Assembly: GCF_025290835.2 (NCBI RefSeq)
Contig: NZ_JAOCQD020000003.1
Location: forward strand, 310,001-374,000
Direction of reading: 5' to 3'
DNA length: 64,000 nt
Source: Aquabacterium sp. OR-4
GTDB taxonomy: Bacteria > Pseudomonadota > Gammaproteobacteria > Burkholderiales > Burkholderiaceae_C
Positions 10,798 to 18,603 of the stretch are shown here, one piece after another. Positions within the stretch are counted from its first letter, which is position 1. Every line of letters starts with the position of its first letter. The translations under genes were made by a program, and so were the position numbers. The notes beneath the pieces are model-generated. The model saw nothing but the letters and a program-made list of their open reading frames with translations, was not told the DNA's origin and did not search any database.

Positions 10798-11634
10798 TCA
10801 GTGCCACAGGCTCAGCAGCATGCGCGCGGCCGTCAGTGCCAGAAAGGCCGCGAACACCTGGCGCAGGCGCCGGGCGTCGATGCGGTGGGCCAGCGCCGCG
10901 CCCCATTTGGTGCTGAGCATCGTGGCCGGCACGATCAGCGCAGCGCCCAGCAGGTTCACATGGCCCAGGCTGAAGGGCGGGCGCAGCGGCACGCCCAGGC
11001 CATTGACCAGGAAGGCCGCTGCACCGGGAATGCTGATCACCGTGCCCAGCAGCGCGCCGGTGCCCACCGCCGTGTGCATGGGCACCTTCAGGTTGGCCAG
11101 GATGGGCACGCCCAGCGTGCCGCCGCCAATGCCCATCAGCGTGGACAGCCCGCCAATGCCCGCACCGATGCCGGCAGTGGCTGCCGGGCCGGGCAGGCCG
11201 TCGCGCCAGGCCGAACCCTCGCGCTTGAAGCCCATCTGCACCGCCACCACCAGTGCCACGACGCCGAACACCGCGGTCAGCCAGGGCCCGGCCAGGTAGC
11301 GGCTGGCCACCGCGCCGGTGGCCACGCCCAGCAACACGCCGGGCAGCAGGCGGCGGATCAGCGCCGGATCCAGGCTGCCGCGGCGGCGGTGCGCGCGGCT
11401 GCTCATCAGCGAGGTGGGGATGATGGTGGCCAGCGAGGTGCCCACCGCCACATGCATGCGGACCGACGGGTCCACCCCCAGCAGGCTGAACAGGTGGAAC
11501 AGCACCGGCACGATGACGATGCCGCCGCCCACGCCCAGCAGGCCGGCCAGCACCCCGGCCAGCAGGCCGGTGGCCACCAGGGCCACGGCCAGGCCGGCCA
11601 GCCACCACGGCCCATGCGATGTCAACAGATCCAT
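10798..11634 (-). CDS. Sulfite exporter TauE/SafE family permease
   Basis: A 278-residue inner-membrane protein of the TauE/SafE family with about eight hydrophobic segments. The family repeat is visible as LAGLLGVGGGIVIVPVLFHL near the N-terminus and GIGGGTLGVPILANL in the second half, separated by RRRGSLDPALIRRLLPGV. Members export sulfite or organosulfonate breakdown products, or import small organic acids. It starts 4 nt after the dctM stop, so it belongs to the TRAP operon, and may remove a sulfur or carboxylate by-product of the imported compound (inference). Confidence 0.88.
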   Translation of the reverse strand: MDLLTSHGPWWLAGLAVALVATGLLAGVLAGLLGVGGGIVIVPVLFHLFSLLGVDPSVRMHVAVGTSLATIIPTSLMSSRAHRRRGSLDPALIRRLLPGVLLGVATGAVASRYLAGPWLTAVFGVVALVVAVQMGFKREGSAWRDGLPGPAATAGIGAGIGGLSTLMGIGGGTLGVPILANLKVPMHTAVGTGALLGTVISIPGAAAFLVNGLGVPLRPPFSLGHVNLLGAALIVPATMLSTKWGAALAHRIDARRLRQVFAAFLALTAARMLLSLWH

Positions 11635-11638
11635 GGCC

Positions 11639-12964
11639 TTACCACCCGATCGCCTTGGGCAGCCACAGTGCGATCTGCGGGAAGCAGTACACGAGTGTCA
11701 ACGCCAGGGCCTGCAGGCCGATGAAGGGCACCACCCCCTTGTAGATGTCGGCAATGGTCACGCCGGGTGGCGCCACGCCCTTCAGGTAAAACAGCGCCCA
11801 GCCAAAGGGTGGCGTGAGAAAGCTGCTCTGCAGGTTCACGGTGATGAGCATGGCCAACCAGATCGGATCGACGCCCATGTTCAGCAGGATGGGCAGGAAC
11901 AGCGGCACGGCGATGTAGCTGATCTCGATCCACTCGACAAAGAAGCCCAGCACGAAGATCACGGCCATCAGGAACCAGATGGCCGTGCCGGTGCCGCCGG
12001 GCAGGCGGTCGAACAGATGGGCGATCAGTTCCTCGCCCTGCAGGCCGCGGAAGGCCAGCGCAAACACCTGGGCGGCCATCAGGATCAGCATCATGCCGGC
12101 GGTGATCTTGCTGGTCTCGATGGCGGTGTCGCGCAGCACGGACCAGCGCAGGCGCCCGCCCAGCGCGGTGACCAGCACTGAACCCACTGCGCCCATGCTG
12201 GCCGCCTCGGTGGGTGCGGCCACGCCGCCTACGATGCTGCCCAGCACCGCCACCACCAGCATCACCGGCGGCACCAGCACCTTGACGAAGCGCGTCCACA
12301 GTTCCTGGCGCGACACCGCATCGCGCTCGGCCTGCGGCAGCGGCGGCATCAGCCCCGGCTTGAGCCAGCCCAGCAGCAGCAGGAACACGATGTAGATGCC
12401 CGCCAGCAACAGCCCCGGGCCCACCGCCGCGGCGAACAGCGTGCCCACCGACAGCTGCATGATGTCGCCCAGCAGGATCAGGATCAGGCTGGGTGGGATG
12501 ATCTGCCCCAGCGTGCCCGAGGCGCAGATGGTGCCGCAGGCAATGGCCTTGTTGTAGCCGCGGCGGATCAGCGTGGGCAGGGTCAGCAGGCCCAGCGTGA
12601 TGATGGTGGCGCCCACGATGCCGGTGGTGGCGCCCATCAGCACGCCGAACAGCACGATGCCCACCGCCATGCCGCCGCGCACACGGCCGGCCAGGTGGCC
12701 CATCACGTCCAGCAGGTCGTCGGCCAGGCGTGATTTCTCCAGCATCACGCCCATGAACACGAACAGCGGAATGGCCATCCACTGGTAGCCACCCACGACG
12801 CCGAAAAAGCGCGCCGGCAGCAGGTTGAACAGGCTCATGCCGAAGCCCAGCCAGCCGAACACGAAACCGCTGACCGCCAGGCTGATGGCTACCGGAATGC
12901 CGATGATCAGCAGCACGAAAAAGCCCGCCAGCAGCAGCAGGGCCAGGGTGGTGGGCTCAAGCAT
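11639..12964 (-). CDS. dctM: TRAP transporter large permease DctM
   Basis: A 441-residue large membrane subunit of a tripartite ATP-independent periplasmic transporter, with about 12 hydrophobic segments. DctM hallmarks are VAISLAVSGFVFGWLG, QWMAIPLFVFMG, GATTGIVGATIITLG and the second-half FFVEWIEISYIAVPLFLPIL with INLQ-like VNLQSSFLTPPFG. It would couple Na+ or proton flow to solute import. Its start overlaps the end of dctQ by 8 bp, so translation is probably coupled. Confidence 0.95.
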   Translation of the reverse strand: MLEPTTLALLLLAGFFVLLIIGIPVAISLAVSGFVFGWLGFGMSLFNLLPARFFGVVGGYQWMAIPLFVFMGVMLEKSRLADDLLDVMGHLAGRVRGGMAVGIVLFGVLMGATTGIVGATIITLGLLTLPTLIRRGYNKAIACGTICASGTLGQIIPPSLILILLGDIMQLSVGTLFAAAVGPGLLLAGIYIVFLLLLGWLKPGLMPPLPQAERDAVSRQELWTRFVKVLVPPVMLVVAVLGSIVGGVAAPTEAASMGAVGSVLVTALGGRLRWSVLRDTAIETSKITAGMMLILMAAQVFALAFRGLQGEELIAHLFDRLPGGTGTAIWFLMAVIFVLGFFVEWIEISYIAVPLFLPILLNMGVDPIWLAMLITVNLQSSFLTPPFGWALFYLKGVAPPGVTIADIYKGVVPFIGLQALALTLVYCFPQIALWLPKAIGW

Positions 12965-13508
12965 GGCCGCCCTCCTGCGCCGTGGCCTTGGCTGCGGCGC
13001 CGTGGCCCGGCGTGGCCGGGTCCAGCAGGCGCACCAGCAGCCCCAGCTGCTGCAGCAGCACCAGGCCGAAGCCCAGCGGGATCAGCGCCTTCACCAGCCA
13101 GCGCTGCGGCAGGCCGCCGGGGTCGGACGAGGCCTCGCCGATGGCCCGGGCCTGCTCCACATAACCCAGCGACAGCGCGACGAAGAGCACGCACACGCCC
13201 ACCATCAGCAGCGCCGCCACCACATCCACCGCGCGCTTGGCCGCCGGCGGGTAGTGCTGGTAGAACAGGTCAACCCGCACCTCGCCGCCGCGCAGCAGCG
13301 CATGGGCCATGCCCAGCTGGATCAGCGCGGCCAGCAGGTGCCACTCCAGTTCTTGCGCCCACACCGAGCCCAGGCTCAGGCTGTAGCGCAGCACCACATT
13401 CACCGCCACCAGCAGGATCATCGCCAGGCCGGTCAGGGCGGCCAATTTGCCGATGTCGTCGGTGCGGCGCTCGATGAAGGCGGCCGCGGCGCGCAAGAGG
13501 TTCCACAT
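12957..13508 (-). CDS. dctQ: TRAP transporter small permease DctQ
   Basis: A 183-residue small membrane subunit with four hydrophobic segments: near 22-44 (GKLAALTGLAMILLVAVNVV), 55-75, 94-116 and 132-155. The RYSLSLGSVWAQELEWHLL segment fits the DctQ family signature in which a Trp-Ala/Gly-x-Glu-x-E motif follows the first helix. It forms the membrane part of the TRAP transporter with DctM. It is 24 nt from dctP and overlaps dctM. Confidence 0.93.
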   Translation of the reverse strand: MWNLLRAAAAFIERRTDDIGKLAALTGLAMILLVAVNVVLRYSLSLGSVWAQELEWHLLAALIQLGMAHALLRGGEVRVDLFYQHYPPAAKRAVDVVAALLMVGVCVLFVALSLGYVEQARAIGEASSDPGGLPQRWLVKALIPLGFGLVLLQQLGLLVRLLDPATPGHGAAAKATAQEGGHA

Positions 13509-13532
13509 GACCAGGGTGCTCCGGTGGCCGCG

Positions 13533-14615
13533 TCAACCGCGCACGGTGACGTGGAAGGCCTCTTCACTGACCTCGGCCCAGCGGTCGAACTTGGCCTTGA
13601 AGCCGAAGTACGAGTCGTGCACCTTCTTGGTCAGCGCGTCCTTGGCCACGGCATCGGCCAGCACCTTCTGGGTTTCGGCGCGCAGCGCCTTGATCACCTC
13701 GTCGGGCAGCGGCCGGGCAATCACGCCCTGCTTCTTCAGGTCTTCCATGGCCTCGGAGTTGTTGCGCTGGCACCAGCCTTCGCTGATCACGTTGCAGGCC
13801 GCGGCGGCGTTCTGCACGATGGCCTGCAGGTCCTTGGGCAGCTTGGCCCAGGCGGCCTTGTTGATCATCAGCTCCGACACCGTGGACGACTCGTGCCAGC
13901 CGGTGGTGTAGTAGTACTTGGCCGCCTTGTGCAGGCCCAGGCGGCGATCCTGGAACGGGCCGACGAACTCGGCCGCATCGATCACACCGCGTTCGAGCGC
14001 CGGAAAGATCTCCCCGCCGGGCAGCACCTTCACATCCACGCCCAGATTGGCCAGCACCTTGCCGGCCAGGCCCGGAATGCGCATCTTCATGCCCTTCAGG
14101 TCGGCCACGGTCTTGATCTCCTTCTTGAACCAGCCAGTCATCTGCACGCCGGTGTTGCCGCAGGGCATGGCCACCAGGCCGAAGGGCTCGTAGACCTCGT
14201 TCCACAGATCGATGCCGCCGCCGTCGTACAGCCAGCCGTTCATGCCCTGGAAGTTCATGCCGAAGGGCACGGCGGTGAAGTACTGCGCGGCAAAGGTCTT
14301 GCCGGTCCAGAAGTAGCTGTTGGCGTGGTTCATCTCCACGGTGCCGGCGCGCACCGCGTCAAAGCCCTCGAAGGCCGGGATCAATTCGCCGGCACCGAAG
14401 ACCTGGATGATCAGCCGCCCGTCGCTCATCTCGCGGATGCGCTTGGCCAGATCGGTGGCGCTGCCCGGGCCGTCCATGTAGAAGGGCGAGCCCTTGGGGT
14501 AGGCGCTGGTCATCTTCCAGTTGAGCTTGGTCTGTGCGCTGACGATGGCGGGCGCGGCAAGCACGCTGCCACCCACGGCGGCACGGGACAGGAACTGGCG
14601 GCGGATCAGGGACAT
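13533..14615 (-). CDS. dctP: TRAP transporter solute-binding protein DctP
   Basis: A 360-residue periplasmic solute receptor. The leader MSLIRRQFLSRAAVGGSVLA ends in a likely cleavage after AIVSAQ and carries an RRQF stretch that resembles a Tat signal. The mature part has typical DctP features: GRLIIQVFGAGELIPAFEGFDAVRAGTVEMNHANSYFW is present in consecutive pieces, and a MRIPGLAGKVLANLG segment contains the arginine that normally contacts the ligand carboxylate. The sequence is closest in feel to TakP-like 2-oxoacid binders, but the ligand cannot be assigned. First gene of the dctPQM-tauE-ggt operon. Confidence 0.93.
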   Translation of the reverse strand: MSLIRRQFLSRAAVGGSVLAAPAIVSAQTKLNWKMTSAYPKGSPFYMDGPGSATDLAKRIREMSDGRLIIQVFGAGELIPAFEGFDAVRAGTVEMNHANSYFWTGKTFAAQYFTAVPFGMNFQGMNGWLYDGGGIDLWNEVYEPFGLVAMPCGNTGVQMTGWFKKEIKTVADLKGMKMRIPGLAGKVLANLGVDVKVLPGGEIFPALERGVIDAAEFVGPFQDRRLGLHKAAKYYYTTGWHESSTVSELMINKAAWAKLPKDLQAIVQNAAAACNVISEGWCQRNNSEAMEDLKKQGVIARPLPDEVIKALRAETQKVLADAVAKDALTKKVHDSYFGFKAKFDRWAEVSEEAFHVTVRG

Positions 14616-14650
14616 GGCGAGGCTCCGGGTGCGTGGGGAAGAAAAGCGCT

Positions 14651-14886
14651 GCCGTTTGTGCAGCGCGCATCACCCCCTCTTTCGCAACCGCCATGCCATG
14701 CCGGCCGGCAAGCGCAAGTGACTGTCATTGAACAGGTTTTCACCATACGGCCGGCTGTTCTGGCGCGCTGTGCGGGCCGTCAGGTGCCCTGTTCCGGGCC
14801 GGCGCACGGCCCGACCCGGATGCCGTTTGTGCAGTGATCGCGCGCCAGGCTGACGTTTGTTGCCGCGCCGCTGCCGTTTGCTGCGG
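14651..14886. promoter_or_regulatory. Cluster of GCCGTTTG sites upstream of the TRAP operon
   Basis: The 374-bp gap between dctP and the Lrp/AsnC gene holds two exact copies of GCCGTTTGTGCAG (14651-14663 and 14822-14834) and two variants (GACGTTTGTTGCCG near 14852 and GCCGTTTGCTGCGG at 14873). In the first copy the flanks make an inverted repeat GCTGC...GCAGC. Two lie close together, two are about 170 bp apart. This spacing would suit a multimeric regulator such as the adjacent Lrp/AsnC protein, but which protein binds is unknown. Confidence 0.45.
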
Positions 14887-14989
14887 GCCTGTCAGGCGAC
14901 GGGGGCTGGCGCCGGCCGGGCGCTGAACAATCGGTCACCGCGCACGCGGCCGGTGCGGCGCACCAGAACGGACGGCCGCCCGCCAGCGC

Positions 14990-15520
14990 TCACAGCCGCG
15001 CGCCGCCGCGCCGGTTTTTCACGCGCGAGAGCAGGTTCTTGCAGTCGAGCGCCAGGATCTCGGGGCGGTTGAACAGGTGGCGCCGCGCAAAGTCCTCGAA
15101 GGCCGGCACGCCGTCGGTCAGCGCATGCACGTGCAGGCTGCGCAGGTCGCTCATGATGTAGAGGCTGACCACCTCGGGGCAGTCAGCCAGCTCCTGGGCC
15201 ATGGCCTGCAGGGCTGCCGGCGCCACTTGGATGTCCAGGAAGGTGCTGTGCGCCTGCCCCAGCTTCTCGGGGTTGATGACCGCCGTGAACAGCTCGATCA
15301 CGCCCGCGGCCTGCAGGGCCTGCACGCGCGCGCGGGCATGGGCACGCGAGATGCCCAGCGTGCGCGCCAGGTCGGCAAACGAGGCACGCCCGTCCTTGAC
15401 CAGCAGGTTCAGCAAGGACTTGTCGAGCCGGCTCAGGCCGGCATCCAGCGGCAGCGGGCGGATCGGGTCGGTGACAACGGCGGTGAGGGTGGCGGCAGGT
15501 GTGGAAGGCATGGCCGCCAT
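14990..15520 (-). CDS. Lrp/AsnC family transcriptional regulator
   Basis: A regulator of about 176 residues with an N-terminal winged helix (LSRLDKSLLNLLVKDGRASF, then ADLARTLGISRAHARARVQALQ) and a C-terminal RAM-type ligand domain (VINPEKLGQAHSTFLDIQV ... ELADCPEVVSLYIMSDLRSLHVHAL). Three ATG codons at 15553, 15520 and 15511 are possible and none has a clear ribosome site; the middle one is taken. It points in the same direction as the TRAP operon, 374 bp upstream of dctP, and is the natural candidate to regulate it in response to an amino acid or the transported ligand. The last residues are basic (RVKNRRGGARL). Confidence 0.85.
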   Translation of the reverse strand: MAAMPSTPAATLTAVVTDPIRPLPLDAGLSRLDKSLLNLLVKDGRASFADLARTLGISRAHARARVQALQAAGVIELFTAVINPEKLGQAHSTFLDIQVAPAALQAMAQELADCPEVVSLYIMSDLRSLHVHALTDGVPAFEDFARRHLFNRPEILALDCKNLLSRVKNRRGGARL

Positions 15521-15678
15521 GTCGCAAGGCGTGGGCCAGCGCCGGCGCTGCATCGGCCCGCAGTGCCCCGCAGCGTTGCCGCGCAGTGGGGTTTCAGCCC
15601 GGCGCCGCCTGGGCTGCCGGCTGGGCCCTCAGCGCAGGCGGCAGGCCCGGCCGGCGCACCAGCGTGCTTCCGTGCTTG

Positions 15679-16434
15679 TCAGCCAAACGGCCGCAGCACG
15701 CGCCCGAACAGCCGGTGCATGCGCTCGAAATGCCGCTCGGAGGCCGCCCGCTCGTACACCGCACGCTGCGGAAACGAGAAGCCGTGCTGCGCGCCGGCGT
15801 ACCACTCGATGCGGTACGGGGCACCGCTGGCCTGCAGGCCGGCGTCCAGCTGGGCGATGTGCTCGGGCGGCGCCCACTGGTCGATCTCGGCGCAGGCGTA
15901 GTAGCCCTCGCAGCGCAGGCCGGCGGCCACGCGGTGTGGCGAGTCAGGCGAGTCGGTGACCCAGTTGGCGCCGTGGATGGCGGCGATGGCGCGGATGCGC
16001 TCGGCAAAGTCGAGCGCAGCCCACACCACGAAGGGGCCGCTCATGCAGTAGCCCAGGGCGCCGATGCGCTGCGCATCGGCCACCTGCGGGTGGGCGTCCA
16101 CCCAGGTGAGCAGGGCTTGCGTGTCGGCGCGGGTGGTGGCGCGGTTCAGTGACTGCATCAGGCCGAACATCTCGGCCAGCGGCGCCTCGCTGCGGTCCTT
16201 GAGCTCGTATTCGTAGCGCTGGCGGTGGTACAGGTTGGGCAGCAGCACGCAGTAGCCGGCGCTGGCCAGGCGGCGGGCAAAGCCGTGCAGCTCTTCGCGC
16301 TTGCCGGGGGCGTCCATGTAGAACAGCAGCACCGGGTGCGGGCCGCCTTCTGCAGGACTGTCGGGGTGCACCACGAAGGTGGCCATGGGGCTGCCGTCGC
16401 TGACGAGGTCGAGATGGTGTTCGATCATCGCCAC
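15679..16434 (-). CDS. Dienelactone hydrolase family protein
   Basis: A 251-residue alpha/beta hydrolase of the dienelactone hydrolase family. The cysteine nucleophile is Cys130 in GALGYCMSG, with Asp185 (CAEIDQ) and His217 (YAGAQHGFS) completing the Cys-Asp-His triad. No signal peptide is seen, so it is cytoplasmic. Classical members open dienelactone in chloroaromatic degradation, but many homologues have other ester or lactone substrates; no aromatic pathway genes are next to it, so the substrate is open. It stands alone, transcribed in the same direction as its neighbours. Confidence 0.9.
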   Translation of the reverse strand: MAMIEHHLDLVSDGSPMATFVVHPDSPAEGGPHPVLLFYMDAPGKREELHGFARRLASAGYCVLLPNLYHRQRYEYELKDRSEAPLAEMFGLMQSLNRATTRADTQALLTWVDAHPQVADAQRIGALGYCMSGPFVVWAALDFAERIRAIAAIHGANWVTDSPDSPHRVAAGLRCEGYYACAEIDQWAPPEHIAQLDAGLQASGAPYRIEWYAGAQHGFSFPQRAVYERAASERHFERMHRLFGRVLRPFG

Positions 16435-16497
16435 ATCATCGCCGCAGGCCGGTGCGGTGGCCAGGGGGATTTGCCGGTGCCCGGGCCTGGCCCCCGA

Positions 16498-17520
16498 TCA
16501 GTGCTTGACGACGATCTTGTCGAACACGCCGCCGTCGGCGAAGTGGGTCTTCTGCGCCTCGCGCCAGCTGCCGAACACGCTGTTCAGGGTGAAGAGTTCA
16601 AGCTTCGGAAACTGGCCGGCAAACTGTGCCGCCACCTTGGCGTCGATCGGGCGGTAGTAGTTCTCCGCGGCGATCTTCTGGCCTTCGGCACCGTACAGGT
16701 ATTCCAGATAGGCCTGGGCCAGCGGGCGCGTGCCCTTCTTGTCGACCACCTTGTCGACCAGTGCCACCGGCGGCTCGGCCAGGATCGACAGCGGCGGCGC
16801 CACGATGTCGAACTTGCCCGGGCCCAGCTCCTTTTGCGCCAGCAGGGCCTCGTTCTCCCAGGCCAGCAGCACGTCGCCGATGCCACGCTCGACAAAGGTG
16901 ACGGTGCTGCCGCGCGCGCCGGTGTCGAGCACCGGCACGTTGGCGAACAGCTTGCCCACAAAGGCCTGGGCCTGGGCATCGCTGCCGTACTTGCGCTTGG
17001 CAAAGCCCCAGGCGGCCAGGTAGTTCCAGCGCGCACCGCCGCTGGTCTTGGGGTTGGGCGTGATCACGCCGATGCCGGGCTTGACCAGGTCGTCCCAGTC
17101 CTTGATGCCCTTGGGGTTGCCCTTGCGCACCAGGAACACGATGGTGCTGGTGTAGGGCGAACTGGCATGCGGCAGGCGCTTTTGCCAGTCGGTCGGCAGC
17201 AGCCTGGCCTTGTCGGCGATCTCGTCGATGTCATAGGCCAGTGCCAGGGTCACCACGTCGGCATCCAGGCCGTCGATCACGGTGCGCGCCTGCTTGCCCG
17301 AGCCGCCATGGCTTTGCCGGACGCTGACGTTGTCGCCGGTCCGGGCCTTCCAGTGCGCGGCAAAGGCCTTGTTGAAGTCCTGGTACAGCTCGCGCGTGGG
17401 GTCGTAGCTCACGTTCAGCAGGGTCAGGTCCTTGGCCAGGGCCGGTGCGGTGGTGGTGGCGGCCACGGCGGCCAGGGTGGCGGCGATCAGGGTGCGGCGG
17501 AGCAGGCTGGGAGTGGGCAT
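16498..17520 (-). CDS. sbp: Sulfate ABC transporter substrate-binding protein
   Basis: A 340-residue periplasmic sulfate/thiosulfate-binding protein with a Sec signal (residues 1-29, cleavage after APALA). Family signatures are [35 protein letters not shown] and the AYDIDEIA / [15 protein letters not shown] segments that form the anion site. Length fits Sbp. No cysT, cysW or cysA genes flank it, so it must serve permeases encoded elsewhere. A sulfur theme could connect it to the TauE-type exporter 5 kb away, but there is no direct evidence. Confidence 0.92.
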   Translation of the reverse strand: MPTPSLLRRTLIAATLAAVAATTTAPALAKDLTLLNVSYDPTRELYQDFNKAFAAHWKARTGDNVSVRQSHGGSGKQARTVIDGLDADVVTLALAYDIDEIADKARLLPTDWQKRLPHASSPYTSTIVFLVRKGNPKGIKDWDDLVKPGIGVITPNPKTSGGARWNYLAAWGFAKRKYGSDAQAQAFVGKLFANVPVLDTGARGSTVTFVERGIGDVLLAWENEALLAQKELGPGKFDIVAPPLSILAEPPVALVDKVVDKKGTRPLAQAYLEYLYGAEGQKIAAENYYRPIDAKVAAQFAGQFPKLELFTLNSVFGSWREAQKTHFADGGVFDKIVVKH

Positions 17521-17607
17521 GGGGGTGGGGCCTCAAGGCATGTGGTGCAGTCAGCCGCATGCTAGGCAGGCCTGCAGCGCGAGAAAACGAAGCGATGGGC
17601 GCATCGA

Positions 17608-18342
17608 TCATCGCCAATCGCATAAGCCGCCAAGCGCGGGTGCGGCCGCCGGGGCCGGGGCCTGCGCACCATGGCGCCGCTCGCGCACCAGGCGGTGCTC
17701 CATCGCCAGCACCCAGCGCCGGGCCAGTGGCAGCGGGCCATGGCCCGACTCGGCATTGACATGGCCGGCGTCACCCAGGTTCACGAAGTGGCTGCCCCAG
17801 CGCCGCGCCCACTGGTGGGCGCTGTCGATGCGCATCCAGGGGTCGGTCTGGCTGCCCACCACGGTGGTGAGTGTTGCCAGCGGGCTGTGCGGCAGCTGCC
17901 CGGCCAGGCCGAACTTGGCCGGATCGGCCGGCGCCACCAGCAGCGCCGCGGCAATGCGGCCGGTGGCTGCGCCGCAGCCGGCCGGGCGCGTGGCCAGGTG
18001 ATGCACCAGCGCCAGCACGCCGAAGCTGTGTGCCGCCACCAGCCAGGGCCCCGGGTCGGCCTGCGCCAGCGTGCTGGCGATGCGCGCGCTCCAGCGCGCC
18101 AGATCGGGCGTGTGCCAGTCGGCCTGCTCCACGCGCACGCTGCGCCGGTGCAGGGCCTGCAGCCAGCTCTGCCAATGGGCCGGGCTGCTGTTGTGCAGGC
18201 CCGGCGCGATCAGCAGGCGCGGCGCCACATCGCCACACGGCCGGGCCGGCGGGCGATGGGCCGCCAAGCGCGCGCGTGGCAGGGCGTCGGCGTCGGCGTC
18301 GGCATCGGCATCGGCATCGGCATCGGGGATGGTGAGGGTCAT
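17608..18342 (-). CDS. RBBP9/YdeN-family serine hydrolase
   Basis: A 244-residue alpha/beta hydrolase of the RBBP9/YdeN family. The nucleophile is Ser106 in VAAHSFGVLAL; the Asp lies in VGSQTDPWM and the His in LGDAGHVN. The family start LLIAPGLHNSSPAHWQSWLQ is clear. ATG 18342 gives an N-terminal extension that contains seven Asp-Ala dipeptides in a row, encoded by a hexanucleotide repeat; this stretch is absent from typical members and may be disordered. Substrate unknown. It follows no obvious operon. Confidence 0.85.
   Translation of the reverse strand: MTLTIPDADADADADADADALPRARLAAHRPPARPCGDVAPRLLIAPGLHNSSPAHWQSWLQALHRRSVRVEQADWHTPDLARWSARIASTLAQADPGPWLVAAHSFGVLALVHHLATRPAGCGAATGRIAAALLVAPADPAKFGLAGQLPHSPLATLTTVVGSQTDPWMRIDSAHQWARRWGSHFVNLGDAGHVNAESGHGPLPLARRWVLAMEHRLVRERRHGAQAPAPAAAPALGGLCDWR
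18284..18325 (-). repeat. Hexanucleotide tandem tract, 7 units
   Basis: Three GCGTCG and four GCATCG units in a row (plus-strand reading) inside the start of the RBBP9-type hydrolase gene. On the coding strand they give (Asp-Ala)7. Length change by slippage would add or remove whole dipeptides without shifting the frame. Confidence 0.9.
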
Positions 18343-18603
18343 GGTGTGGATCGCCGGGTGGGGCGCCGTGCAGGTCGGCGTTGCGGCCGGCAGCGCCGGC
18401 CCCGCAGCGCGCAGTAAACGCCCGGACGGGCGCCGCGTGAACGAAGGCTTTCGATGCAGCTCATGCGCCCGGCGCATGCCCGCGTTCTGCGGCTGACCGG
18501 CGCCTGACCGGCGGCCGATCTGTCGCTGGCCTGCCACCCGCCCGCCCCTGGATGCGGGTCGGGCCCGGCGCGCGCCGGCCGGGATCGCTTACCCTCGCGC
18601 GCC

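Noticed and set aside
16498..17520. A complete sulfate ABC transporter operon
   Set aside because: Only the binding protein is present; neighbours are hydrolases.
18284..18325. Phase-variation switch by the hexanucleotide tract
   Set aside because: The unit is a multiple of three, so length change does not shift the frame.
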